From: Emiliania huxleyi CCMP1516
Taxonomy: Eukaryota > Haptophyta > Isochrysidales > Noelaerhabdaceae
DNA: 64,000 nucleotides
Direction: 5' to 3'
Assembly: GCF_000372725.1 (NCBI RefSeq)
Contig: NW_005199770.1
Span: forward strand, 28,788-92,787
Shown: in pieces, positions 42,202-52,840 of the stretch
How the letters are laid out: each line of letters begins with the position of its first letter
How positions within the stretch are numbered: the stretch's first letter is position 1
Notes under the pieces: model-generated
The model's input: only the letters and a program-made list of their open reading frames with translations
Database searches by the model: none
Told to the model about the DNA's origin: nothing
Translations under genes and position numbers: made by a program

Positions 42202-42236
<35 letters not shown>

Positions 42237-42260
42237 TGTGTGTGTGTGTGTGTGTGTGTC
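42160..42260. repeat. (TG)n/(TGCG)n microsatellite
   Basis: About 100 bp of TGTG and TGCG units upstream (minus-strand sense) of the GCC2/GCC3 exon. Poly-C/poly-G runs flank it. Confidence 0.9.
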
Positions 42261-42600
42261 GGCGGCGTCGGCCCGTTTGTTTTGCGTCGGCGTCCAGTCG
42301 ACGGTATCTCAAATAGGGAACCGAAAGGTTACCAGGGCGGACACACCTAATCAGGCCCGAGCATTACTTTTTTATAGAGTCTCTGCCCAGTCCCCAGAAT
42401 TTTAGGTACGCATGTTGCCCCCCCCCCCTGTTGGTCGATAACAGAAGCTCTCAGAGACAACAAGATACAAGAACACACAGTGTCGCACAGACAGACAGAC
42501 AGCGAAAGAAACTTGCAGATACCTCCCCGCAAGGCGCGAGACACAAAAGATAGTGTCAATGCGTTCGGAGAGCTGTGATGTCTTGGCTGGAGAGGACGAG

Positions 42601-44401
42601 CTAGTGCGCATGTGCGTGCGCATGCTGGTGATCGTGGTCGTGGCCCTCCCCCGACGCGATCGCCCTCTCCCAGGCGTCGGCAAAGGGGTCGGGCAACGCG
42701 TCCCGCCACTTGTCGCCGCCGCCCGCCATCTCCTCATCGGTGAGCAGGCACTTGTCCAGCTCCGCCTTTGCAGCCGCGTGGTCGAGCTCCTGCCCGATGC
42801 ACACCATCTCCGACTGGCGGTCGCCGTGCGCCTCGTCCCAGAGCGGCCCGATGTCTTCTTGCAGGCCCTCGGGCCACTCCTCGCGAGGCAGCGCCGCCCA
42901 CCAGGGCGGGCCCGGCGTCAGCTCGAACTGCGTGCCTGCGAGCGCCAGGCTCGCTTGCTGCTCGTGCCGCGTCGCCAGCCACGCAATCCCCTTGAGCCGC
43001 AGCAGCCGCGCCAGCGCTCCTTCGCGCGGCCGCACGCACAGCGCCGCGTGGAGGCGCGCCGGGTGGAAGGGCCGCCTCGCGCGGAAGATGAAGGACGAGA
43101 TGCCGTACTCGACCGTCTCGGGGACGTGCTGGTGTGCGCGCGCCTCGCGGAGCCAGTCGGGGTGCTCCTCCGCCTTGCGCAGGCTAAAGCGCGCCTTGCC
43201 GAGCAGCCGAGCCGGCTCGACGCGGCTGTGCTCCGAGCGGATCACCTCCGCCGTCGGGTTGACCTTGTGCAGCAGCCGCTCGACCGCGCCCAGCTCCACA
43301 TCGCCCAGCAAGTCGGCCTTGTTCACCAGCAGGACGTCCGCAAACTCGATCTGCTCTGGCTCGCAGAGCAGATGCGCGACGCAGCGCTCGTCCCCGTCGC
43401 CCGCCTGCCAGCCGCGCTCCGCCAGCGTGTCCACCGACCCCAGCTCCTCGAAGATGGCCGCCGCGTCCACCACCGTGACGAGGTTGTGCAGGCTCGCGAC
43501 GTCGCCCAAGCTCACGCCGCTCGCCTCGTCCGTGAAGGTGAAGGTCTCGGCGACGGGGAGCGGCTCCGAGATGCCCGACGACTCGACAAGGACGTGGTCG
43601 AAGCGGCCCTCGGCCGCGAGCGAGGCGAGCGAGGTGAGCAGGTCCTCGCGCAGCGTGCAGCAGATGCAGCCGTTGGACAGCTCGACCAGCTTCTCCTCCT
43701 GGCGCAGCACGTCGCCGCGCCGCACGAGCTCGGCGTCGACGTTGACGGCCGCCATGTCGTTGACGACGACGGCGATGCGGACGCCCGCCCGGTTTTGCAG
43801 CAAGTGCTTGAGCAGGGTCGTCTTGCCCGCGCCCAGGAAGCCGGAGAGCACAGTCACGGGCAGAGGCGGTACGCCCGCTGAACCGGCGCGCTCGCCGACA
43901 GCCCGCGCCGCCTCTTTGAGTAGGGCGAGGGGGGCGCCCTGATCGCCCGCACCCGCGTTGGCCGCCGAGGCCACGGCCGGCGCCTCCAACGCCGCGCCCA
44001 CCGCCGCGCCCCCGTCCATCCGCGCCAGTATCAGCTCCACCTTGGCCTCGAGCGAGGAGAGCCGGCCGGTCACGTCGGCCGCCGCGGCCATCGTGCCGCC
44101 CGCCGCCCTGGCCGCCGCCGCCCCGACCGCCGCCGCCCTGGCCGCCGCCGCCGCCGCCGCGCCGCCCAGCGTTGCTGGCTTCGCTTCCCCCACATCAACA
44201 AGCGGTGGCACCGCGGGGGGCGCGAGGGCGGCGGCAGCGAGCGGGCTGGGCTCAAGCCACTCTTGCCCAAAGTAGCCTCCCCACTTGCTTGCCACCGCGC
44301 CGGCGCCCACCGCGGCTGCGACCCCGCAGGCAAGGGTGCGCAGGGCGGCGAGGGAGGCCGCGTCGTGCCGCAGCACGTGGATGGCGCGCGGCCAGGTGTA
44401 C
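42601..44401 (-). CDS. CobW/P47K-type GTPase metallochaperone (ZNG1-like)
   Basis: Continuous minus-strand frame from a possible acceptor (CTCTCCAG) at about 44402 to the stop at 42601; about 600 codons. First in-frame ATG is 44091 (MAAAADVTGRLSS), giving 496 aa, but the upstream part (RTLACGVAAAVGAGAVAS, a hydrophobic helix) also looks coding. Motifs: TVLSGFLGAGKTTLL (Walker A), SNGCICCTLREDLL (metal-binding CxCC), FDHVLVESSGISEPLPVA (Walker B), DVLLVNKADLL (NKxD), a CobW C-terminal domain (GIAWLATRHEQQ, WWAALPREEWP) and a His-rich tail (HDHDHQHAHAHAH). The family delivers zinc or cobalt to client enzymes using GTP. A membrane helix on a CobW protein is unusual. Confidence 0.85.
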
Positions 44402-44469
44402 CTGGAGAGGCAGGCCTGCTGACGAGAGAGCCTTCCGTGGGTCTCTCAGCAGCGAGCAGCACGAGTGCC

Positions 44470-44600
44470 TCGGCTGATCTCGCGTGATCTCGGGTGGATC
44501 TCTCGCTGATCTCGCGTGATCTCAGGTGGATCTGGCTGATCTCGCGTGATCTCGGGTGGATCTCGCTGATCTCGCGTGATCTCGGGTGGATCTGGCGCGA
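44470..44600. repeat. GATCTCGCGTGATCTCGGGTG minisatellite
   Basis: About five imperfect 40-bp units between the CobW gene and the 3' end of the next minus-strand gene. Confidence 0.85.
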
Positions 44601-44605
44601 TCTCC

Positions 44606-46584
44606 TCACCAGTCGTACGAGTCTTCGTCGTCCGTCAGGTCCGCATCCTCAAGCGCGCCGGGCGGAGGCGGCCGCGCCGCGTAGAGCGGGTGGATGAGCG
44701 CGAAGCTCGCCTCGCCGGTCTCGCCGATGTGCAGTGCGGCGGGCGGGATGGCGGGGAGCCGCTCGAGCTCGGTGTCCTGCAGCGGTGAGGAGGCGCGGCG
44801 GGGAGGGGCGGTGAGATGGCAACAGAGGGGCGGTGAGGGAGGGGCGGTGTGTGGGGGGAGAGGGTGGGATGCGAGGGAGGGCGCGAGGCTCGAGCGGCAG
44901 TAGCGGCGGGGGGGGTGGGACTAGAGGTGACAGCGAAGCGGCGGCGCCGGCGGGTCGGGCGGGTGGGGGGGAGGGTGTGCGTGGTCGATGCGCCTTGTAG
45001 CTCTCGTCGATGTCGCAGCTGTCCATCGCGGCGCGGAGCGCCGCATCGGCCTAGGGCCATCGCCAAGCACACGCCTCCACACGCTGTGCGGGGGCGCAAG
45101 AGAGGGCTCTCTCCGCCTCCGCCTCTGACTCGGACGGGCGCAGCGCCACGCGCGGGATGCGCATGCCGTCCCACGCGCGAGGCGAGTCCAGCGAGCGCGC
45201 GAGCACGCAGCGGTTGCCGCGGAGGACCTGGTAGGAAGGCGCGGAGAAGGCTGAGAGAAGGGCTCCACCGTCCGGCGGCTGGCTTTGGCGGCGGCGAAGA
45301 CCAGCGCTCCGACCCACTTCTGCTGATCAACGCCCTTCGCCGCGCTGGCCGCGGCCGCGAGGGGCTGCGGCGGCGCTGCTTCCGGCGGCGACACGGCCCG
45401 CGCGACCTCCCTCGCGTTGAGGCTGCGAAGGCAACGACGGGGATCGGTGAGGAGATAGGCAGCGGCTAGGCGAGGCACAGCAGCGAGGGAAGGAGGCGGC
45501 GGTGAGGAGGGAAGCGGCGGTGAGGAGAGAAGTTGCGGTGAGGAGAGAGGCGGCGAGGAGGGAGAGAGGAAGGGATCAGTGAGAGGCGGTGGTGGGTAGA
45601 GAGGCGGCGGCGAGGAGAGGAAACGGTGCGGCCCCACCTGCTCACGACGGTCTGCGGCTGCTTGGTCCGCGTGTTGAGCTCGAATGACCACTCGCTCCAC
45701 CAGACGGCGCGGCCTACAGGAAGGTTCCTAGAAGGTTCATCAAAGGCGCACAGAAGGACCACTCGCTCAGCAGACTCTGTGAGGCCGGACGAGTCGATCT
45801 CGTCTGGGTCGAGCTGCAGGCTGGCACCGCCGGCCTCGAGCAGCGTGCCCCGGAGGTCGGCAGTGCCGAGCGAGAGGAGGGCGGCGTGGAGCGCCCTGCC
45901 CACCGTCACGTGCGAGTCGAGCACATGCGAGGTGCCGTCCGGGTAAGAGTGCCGTACCGCGCCGTCCCTGCGCTGGCAGTCGCGCTCGCTCTCGTACAGG
46001 ACGTCGAGTGTGACCTTCGCCTGCGCCGGCTTGACGAGCAGCGCGTTCACCGCCGCCGAGCTCAGGTACGGCTTTAGCAGCGCAGCGCGCGTGACGGTGC
46101 CCCACTTGGCGCCGTGCTCGAGCAGGCAGAGCGCGAGGGGAGCGCTCTCTTGGATGCCGAAGAGGGTGATCCTGCCTCGGTAGCCGGAGCACAGCCTGTC
46201 GAGGACGCGGCTCACCGGCTTGCTGATCTGCTTGCCGAGGTGCCGGTCCGCGCCAGAGTCTGAGATCTCCTTGTCCATGATGGCGCGTGCGCTGCCCGAC
46301 GACGGCATGAGCGGCGAACAATCAATCACAAAAATTGCGGGAGGGGCCGACTCCGTCGACAGGAGCGCGCGCTGGATGGCCGGGAGGATGCTGCCAAGGC
46401 GCACTGCGATCGGTGAGTCCGCCGAAGCTCTCGGTGATTCCGGCAACCACAGCACAATGGCGATGTGCTCGGGCAAAGATGACGTGCGCTTTGGGTGGGC
46501 GTGGCCGAGAGTGGCTGAGAGGCAGCCGGCAGTCGAGTACACGCCAGCGGCCTTGGCGCTGGCGACCTGGCGACTCTTCCTCAT
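44606..46584 (-). CDS. Hypothetical protein with a degenerate Nudix-like region, five exons
   Basis: Exons 46584-45638, 45422-45269, 45227 to about 45123, 45050-44994, 44776-44606; about 477 aa. Start MRKSRQVASAKAAG chosen as first ATG of an open frame. Exon 1 has EHIAIVLWLPESPRAS, LDRLCSGYRGRITLFGIQES, RVVLLCAFDEPSRNL, WSEWSFELNTRTKQPQTVVS. The later exons join as RRTVLRGNRCVLARSLDSPR, AWDGMRIPRVAL, AALRAAMDSCDIDESYKDTE, PPAALHIGETGEASFALIHP. WDGMRIP...AALRAAMDSCDID resembles the Gm.iPgG...EAalREl.EEc.i course of a Nudix box but lacks its key glutamates. The acidic tail ends DEDSYDW. Function unknown. Confidence 0.55.
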
Positions 46585-47846
46585 ATCCGTGCTGCGGATG
46601 CGTGCTAAGAGTACCTCAAGAGTGCTCACGATCGAGAAGAAATCTTGTCGGGACGAGTCATCTCGAGATGCTCATCGACGCCACGCGTGTCAAAGCAGGT
46701 CTGCTTTGACGAGGCTCGGTGCTGTCGTGCCAAACACCGTCAACCGGGAGATGGTGCCGGAGGGGGACGTGGTCATCGGCGGCGACACCGGCTGGTGACC
46801 AGCCTGCGCCGGACGGACGCTCTGTCGTGGGGGCGTGTGACGCCGGGCATTCGTCGTCGCCGCGCACAGGGTGCTAAGCGAGTGGGGTCGGAGTGAGTGC
46901 GCAGTGAGCCGGGCGGGGGGCGTACAGCGGTTAGGCTGCCCCCGGTCCGCTTTCACCCCGAAAAGCTCGGCGCCGCACACCGTGCCCGCGAGTGAGTGAG
47001 TGAACTCTCACCGTGCCCCTCGATGATACCGCACATGCTTACGACCGAACCCGCCTGCCTGCCGCCTTTCGCAGCGTCATGGCCTACTGTGCAGAGCGTG
47101 TGAGCAGCAGAGGAGCTGCTCTCCAGGCTTCTGTCGCAAAGAGCTGCATGCCACCGAAGGCGCTGTCGAGGTTCGCCGAGCTTGGCGAAATCCGGGGACG
47201 CCGCCACCGACGAGCGCGTTGGACTTTTCACTCCGGACAAAGACAGGGACACAGCGGACGGTGCGGGGTGTGTCCCCGTCATAGCGGTGAGGCGCGGGAC
47301 CGTCTGTGGCGAGGTGGGTCGCGTCCCCGGATTTCCGTCAACTCACGGTCCACACCCTCGTAGAGGGACCGATTTTTTTCTTATTCCGCCAAACTACAAG
47401 TGAACCCACACCGGTCACCGCCCACCACTGCGCTCGGTGATGCACCCGCTATGCTCTGCCGTCGGTGTGGACTGCCGCTCCGCTTCGAGAGCGCGTTTGC
47501 GGCGCGTCTCGGCCGGGGCTTCCGCCTCGGCCTCGGCTGCATCAGGGATGGGCGCGCCCGTGCCAGTGGGGATGGGGCACCAGCAGCGGGCGGAGGTTCT
47601 TCGTACGCGCGTCCCGATCATCTCGTGACGTGCGGCATGGGTCGGACAATGTGCTGAGCACTCGAGGCACGCCGGCTCTTCGCGGGTGGACTGAGAGCGG
47701 GCCCGCTCGAGGGCTTGCCGTGCCGACCTCCACCAGCCGGGGGACCTCCGGCCGGGGAGCCTTTGCGCGCCTCCCGCCTGGAGAGCGGCGTGCTGCGCAG
47801 ACTTGCGCGCTTCGGCCCAGTGCGGCGGCGCTCCGAGGCGCCGCGC
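46585..47846. other. Stretch without a supported gene
   Basis: Contains a perfect hairpin at 46689-46710 (GTCAAAGCAG, 2-nt loop, CTGCTTTGAC). Several 60-110 codon frames exist but none is protein-like. Presumably the upstream region of the Nudix-like gene and the 3' flank of the cold-shock gene. Confidence 0.4.
46689..46710. repeat. 22-bp perfect hairpin
   Basis: GTCAAAGCAG GT CTGCTTTGAC. Lies just 5' of the minus-strand Nudix-like gene; could be a structural or binding site, no role can be assigned. Confidence 0.9.
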
Positions 47847-49030
47847 TTACCACTGGATCCCGCCGCCGCCGCTGCCGTAGAAGCCGCCGCCGCCACCCTG
47901 GGCGCCGTAGCCGCCGCCGTAGCCGCCGGGTGCGCCGCCGTACCCGCCGCCTCCCTGGCCGCCATAACCTGCGGGGCAAGGCTCAGAGAATCAGAGAAGG
48001 GGTTGAGACAGGGCGGGGCTAGAGGGGGCTCAGAGGGCGGCGGCGCTGCCTCCTCCGCCGTACCCGCCGTCTCCTCTGTATCCGCCGCCGCCGTACCCGC
48101 CGCCGCCGTACCCTCCTCCGCCGCCGTACCCGCCGCCGCTTCCGCCGCGCCGGTCCTCGCGGAAGCCGCCGATGATGCGCGTGGCGCGCTCCTTGCCCTG
48201 AGGGGTGGGAGGGGGGGGGGGCGGGGGGCGTGGGCTGGGCGAGGAGCGGGCGAGGGCGTGGAGCGGGCGAGGGCGTGGAGCGGGCGAGGAGCGGGCGAGG
48301 AGCGGGCGAGGAGCGGGCGAGGAGCGGGCGAGGAGCGGGCGAGGCGAGAGAAAGGGGCGGGCCAGGGACAGCACGGGGCGGGGGCGGCGCGGTGAGGGAG
48401 GGGGTGGCGAGGGAGGGGGCAGCGATGAGGGCGACGGCGGCGAGGGAGGGGGGCGGTGGTGGGGGCGGCGGCGGTGATGGCGGCGGCGGCGGTGAGGGTG
48501 GCGGCGGGGACGGCGGCGGCGGAGGCGATGTGGCGGCGGGGACAGCGAACCTTCTTGTCATCCCACTCCTTCACGAAATGGACCGCGCTGCCTTGGGCGA
48601 GTGCGTTGCCGTCGCTGATCTGCGAGAAGTGGCAGAAGAGGTCCTCCCCGCCGTCGTCGGGCGCGATGAAGCCGAAGCCCTTCTCACCGTTCCACCGCAC
48701 CACCTTGCCCTGGATCAGGCCCTCTGGCGGCGGGCCCGAAACGCCGCCGCTGCCGCCGCCGCCGAGTGCATCCTCCTCGCCGCCGGTGACTTGCTCGGCG
48801 CGCTCCTTGCCCTTGCGCTCGTCGTACACCTTGACAAACTGCACCTGGGCGCCCTCCCGCAGCATGTTGCCGTCGAGGATGGACGAGTAGTGGCAGAAGA
48901 GGTCGCCGCCGCCGTCGTCGGGCTTGATGAAGCCGAAGCCCTTGTAGTTCCAGCGGAGGGCTGTGCCGGTGCCCCGCGGGCCGGCATCGCCCGCGCCGGC
49001 GTTGCCCGTCATCGCTGCGTCGCCCATCAT
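47847..49030 (-). CDS. Double cold-shock-domain, glycine-rich RNA-binding protein
   Basis: Exons 49030-48551, 48197-48050, 47968-47847 (TAA); 249 aa. Start MMGDAAMTGNAGAGD. Two cold-shock domains with RNP1-type motifs: KGFGFIKPDDGGGDLFCHYS (about 30-50) and KGFGFIAPDDGGEDLFCHFS (about 105-125), each followed by FVKVYDERKGKERA or FVKEWDDKKGKERA, the latter restored exactly by splicing exon 1 to exon 2. C-terminal YGGGG-rich tail ending FYGSGGGGIQW. This resembles plant GRP2/CSP proteins, which act as RNA chaperones in cold or stress, though here with two CSDs and no CCHC knuckle. Intron 1 is GT-AG and carries a minisatellite; intron 2 is GC-AG. Confidence 0.9.
48235..48360. repeat. GCGGGCGAGGA minisatellite in the cold-shock gene intron
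   Basis: About ten GGAGCGGGCGAGGA/GGGCGAGGGCGTGGA units inside intron 1; followed by GGCGGTGAGGG-type low complexity to 48540. Confidence 0.85.
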
Positions 49031-49500
49031 TGCCGGCGAGAGAGAGAGAACGCACAGACGCCGCGGAGCTGCCTGTCTCCCCGATGAGCCGGAGGTAGTG
49101 CCTTTCTTGAGCACACCGAGCCACCGAGCACCTCCTAGCCGAATTGTCTCAGCCCCCAAAGGCGTGGATGCCAATCTTGGAGAGAGAGAGAGAGACAGAG
49201 AGAGAGAGAGTTTTTGTTTTGTAATCTTGGTGGTAAGGCCGGAGAGCCAAACAAAGCGGCGGAGATGGCGGGGGAGGGCGGGGGATCGAGGAAAGCACGA
49301 CTCGCACCGACCTTTCCGAACCGAAAGGCCGTGCCCGGCGTGCAAGGGGCACGGAATACTTAAATTTTTGAGGGGCGCCCTTTCTACATCCTGGTTCCGT
49401 TCACACTTCTGCGCAAAGTGAGGGAGACACTTGCAGGACACACGGAGTACGACACGCTCCCACCGCAAGCGCAGCGAGAGCAGCAAGGCGCAAAGGCGCT
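49031..49500. other. Divergent intergenic region between the cold-shock gene and the 49.5-kb gene
   Basis: About 470 bp with a (GA)n run at 49182-49211 and GAAAGGTCGGTGCGAGTC-type DNA near 49305. It should hold both promoters; no element recognisable. Confidence 0.5.
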
Positions 49501-50418
49501 ATGGGCTACGCTCCGCCTCGCTCTCCCGACACGCAGCCAGTCGGCGTCAAGAAGAGACGCTCGCCGAAGCCCGGCCCGAGCCACATCATTGACCTGCGGC
49601 CGGCGCTCGAGGCAGTGCACGTCAGCAGCGCGCGGTGCGCCCTTGCATATCTGCCGTGGGAGTTGGGCGTTCGACCCTCCACTCCAGAGAAGGAGCAGAG
49701 GCCACCGGACGCCGGGCTAAACCTGCGCAGCGAGAAGGATCAGAGGTCCGGGCCACCGGACGCTGGGCTAAACCTGCGCAGCGAGAAGTCGCACGCTGGC
49801 GAGCGCGATGCCGGGCCGCAAAAGCTGCGTGTCTCGCGCATTTGTGTCGAGGACATTGTGTCTGCCCAGATTGACGCGTGCGATCCGCTGAAGACCCTCC
49901 CCGCGGCCGACTTCTGCCACGTGCTCTCCGAGGTGACGGACATAGTGGTGCGGGTCATGACCAAAGGCGAGCGCGCGGTGCGTGCCAGACCCCGTAGATG
50001 CTGAAAGCACGGGCCTCCCGACGCTACTCTCACTCAATACTTGAGAATCACCGCGGCATCCCCAACGCAGGTGTGCGACGGCGAGGACCTCGCCTTCATC
50101 AGGCGGCGCGTGCAGGAGCTGGTCCAGCCAGGGCCGGGAGCGTTGGAGGGCATGGTGGTGTACGATTACGAGCAGGCTAGCAGGCGGGGCGAGCGGCGGC
50201 GCGCGGCGGCGCCGTCGACAGAGCGCTTCCAGCGGTACGACCACGTGGCGTGCCGGCTGGACGGGGGCACATGGGCCAGCGGAGTCGTGCACCTGCACGC
50301 CAAGCTGCCCTTCGTGCACGTGAAGCTGATCGACCCGGACGACATGTACAACCACGAGGCGGTCCAGGATGCACTCGGTGGCAGCCTCCACGCCGCCGCT
50401 CACATCTCCCTCCCTTAG
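49501..50418 (+). CDS. Hypothetical protein, two exons, possible SH3-like C-terminal domain
   Basis: Exons 49501-49977 and 50071-50418, GT-AG intron, 274 aa. Start MGYAPPRSPDTQPVGVKKRR. A 14-residue unit (RPPDAGLNLRSEK / GPPDAGLNLRSEK) is duplicated near residue 65-95. Then LRVSRICVEDIVSAQIDACD, DFCHVLSEVTDIVVRVMTKG, and in exon 2 DLAFIRRRVQELVQ and YDHVACRLDGGTWASGVVHL, PFVHVKLIDPDDMYNHE. The last part (V.C.LDGG.W..G.V..L....V.V.L.D.DD) follows the SH3-like pattern also seen at 12.1 kb. The last about 50 bases overlap the TPM gene on the other strand. Confidence 0.55.
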
Positions 50419-50865
50419 CCGCGGCGCCATCTCCTGCTGCAGCATCGACGCGAGCCACGTGTCGCTCAAGGCTCTGCGCGCGCCGACGCCGGTGCGGGCC
50501 TCGATGCGACGCGACTCGGTGAAGACCGCGAGCAGCACTCCATTCTGAGCCGCCGCCTGGCCGACGCCCCAGAGATCGTACAGCGCTGCCGTGAACTGGA
50601 TATGGTCCTGCACTGACGCAGTCTCATCCCCCAGCCGCTCGAGAACGACCAGAGCCATCTGCGCCTTGCCCGTGGCGCCAAGCGCCGATAACCGGCCCTC
50701 CAAGCGCGCACGCGACTCGGCCGAGAGCACGCTTCCAGCGTCCGAGACAAAACCACTCGGAGGCCGAGTGACGTCGGACGGCGACGTCGGCCGCGTGGAG
50801 AGGAGGCGTCGGCAGAGAGCGCCAGGCGCGAGGCGGTGGGAGGTTGTGGGCCACAGCGCCCGCAT
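50366..50865 (-). CDS. TPM-domain protein with organelle presequence
   Basis: ATG at 50865; the frame stays open well past 50366 but similarity ends about there, so an intron or 3' exon is likely. N-terminus MRALWPTTSHRLAPGALCRR followed by LLSTRP is rich in Arg/Ser/Ala without acids, like a mitochondrial presequence (or plastid transit peptide). The domain reads GFVSDAGSVLSAESRARLEG, KAQMALVVLERLGDETASVQ, AALYDLWGVGQAAAQNGVLL, IEARTGVGARRALSDTW and MAPRLREGDVSGGVEAATE, the full course of the TPM (TLP18.3/Psb32/YgcG) domain. Family members act in photosystem II repair or as membrane-associated phosphatase-like proteins. Confidence 0.8.
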
Positions 50866-51946
50866 GGAGTGAGCGAGTCAGTCAGTCTTGCACAAGTCGA
50901 GCCTCTGCACTCGGAATGCCTGTCGCGGCGACGCAGACGTGCACCTGATGACCTGTCCCGCCCTCTTCCCCGCCCTCCCGCAAGCAGCTCGACACGATGG
51001 ACACGCTGGTCGACCGCGGATGGCAGGCCACCGAGGGCGACCAGCGCACGGTCGCGCACCTGCTTTGGCGACAATGACGTTGACAATCCGCTCCGTCTCG
51101 CTCACTCCCTCGATGGGGGTCGAATTTGGCCAGTTGACAAAGTGTTTGACGACCGAGTCGTAGTGAATGGTTCTCGAACGCGCTTCCAGTTCCGTGATGT
51201 GCATGAGAATGTTCTCCGCGACTTCCGGTCATCGGTCTTGGAGAGACCCTGACGACGATGACCGAGACCAGATTCTAGAGGCGCGATGACGTGGCCTTGT
51301 TGAACTCGAAGAGGGGCAAGTCGTAGGGGGAAACCCGTATTGATTCTTGAGTCCTTCAATGCGATAGAGAACCACGTCTTCGGGGCGGACACCCGGTAGT
51401 TTCGGATAAAGATGAGCAGGTTGAGGACACCGCCATCTACCTTTGGCACCGCGCGAAAAAGAATTAACACGTAAAACAGCCGCCCAAGCGAGTTGCCAGC
51501 ACGGCGAAAAGAATTCCTAGACGCCGCACCTCCCTCCCTCCCTCACTCCCAAGGTACGTGTCTGTCCTCAACCCAGCCCTAGCTTGGGATTCTTTATTTA
51601 TTTCCCTCCCTCCCAGATCAGCCTCCCGGCGGCGTTCCTCTTCCTCAGGCATTATCCACGCTCCCTTTTTTCCTTTGGAAACCTCCTGGAAAACCGGGCG
51701 CAGGATACATACAATCAGCAACTCAAATCCGCTCACGCGCCACACGGTTTGTCCCGTCGCGCCGCCGGCGACGCCCTAGAGAGAGGTCAGAGGACGGGAG
51801 ACACGGTCGGCAGTACAAGTGGACCAGTCACGACCCTAGTGGGAGCCCCCTGGTGCGTGTGGTGTTGTGAGGAATGAGGTCATGTCTCATGAGGAGAAGA
51901 CGAGAGAGGCAGAGGACGAGGGAGGGTGGCCATGAGGTCAATCGCC
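50866..51946. other. Stretch without a supported gene
   Basis: Less GC-rich around 51260-51760. Minus-strand frames (for example 51102-51470 and 51464-51745) show some hydrophobic runs but no recognisable domain or start. Upstream region of the TPM gene and 3' flank of the KH gene. Confidence 0.35.
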
Positions 51947-52790
51947 TCACATCACGCCCGCCTCCCGCGCCCACGCCTGGAGGTCAAGCAGCCGGGGGAC
52001 AAGCCCCAGTTGCGTGGGCACGATCCCTATCACGCGCTCGAGCAAGTCGAGCCGCAGCAGCGGCGGCTTCCCCTCCACGTCGAGGCCGAGGATTGCTTCA
52101 AGTTGTGACATCTGACCGAGCACGCCGCCGGCGCGGCGCGAGGCATCGCCGACCGCGGCGGGAGCGGCCGCCGCGCCACCGACGCTACTGCAGGCGCCGC
52201 CGGCATGGCTCGAGCAGGGCGGCCCCCTCTCTCCCGCGGAAGCACTCACGCCCAGCGTGGCGTCCGCGAGAGGCGGCCCTCTCGCTGCCGGGTCGGCGGC
52301 AGCGGGCAGCGCCATCGCCATCTCGCCCCAGCCGCAGGCCTCGCCGTGCCGACGCGTCGCCGTCGCCGTCGGCCCGTCCAGCGAGTTTGGTGCGACAGTG
52401 GGCCGCCCGCTTACAGAGGGATCGGGCCTCGGCGGCGCATGCGGGGCCGCGCGCTTTTCAACACCCGCCGCACCCGCCGCCGCCTCTGCTCCGCCGCCGC
52501 CGCCCGCTGTGCGCGCCTCGCCCAGCTGTCGTAGGGCGCTAGCATCACCTCGGATCGCGCTCGCCGCACCTGCGCCTCCGTCCCCATCAGGCAGACGAGC
52601 CGCGACTCGTCGCCCCAGCCGGGGGGCGGCCCCTCCTTGTCCAGGATGAAGATGTGCGCCCCGGTGCGCTTGCACAAGTCCCGGTACGCCGAGCCGCCCG
52701 CCCCGATGAGTCTGCCGATGTGCTCGCGCGGATAGCGCGGCGCGGCGTCGTCGCCACCGCCGCAGCAGCGGCAACAAAGGGCACTGCCAG
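51947..52790 (-). CDS. KH-domain RNA-binding protein (exon structure uncertain)
   Basis: The minus strand reads APRYPREHIGRLIGAGGSAY, then RDLCKRTGAHIFILDKEGPP and SRLVCLMGTEAQVRRARSEV: a KH domain with the GxxG loop as IGAGGS. That frame ends at 52411 (RRRGPIPL). A different frame closes at 51947 with MSQLEAILGLDVEGKPPLLR and LDLLERVIGIVPTQLGLVPR, which looks coding, so the two are probably exons of one gene joined by an intron I could not fix (an AG before ATGTCACAACTTG near 52107 is a candidate acceptor). The upstream part is not identified. Confidence 0.55.
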
Positions 52791-52840
52791 AGGGGCAGCT
52801 CCTCGCCGGCTTCCCGGACTGGTCGGTCTCCGCGCAGGCA

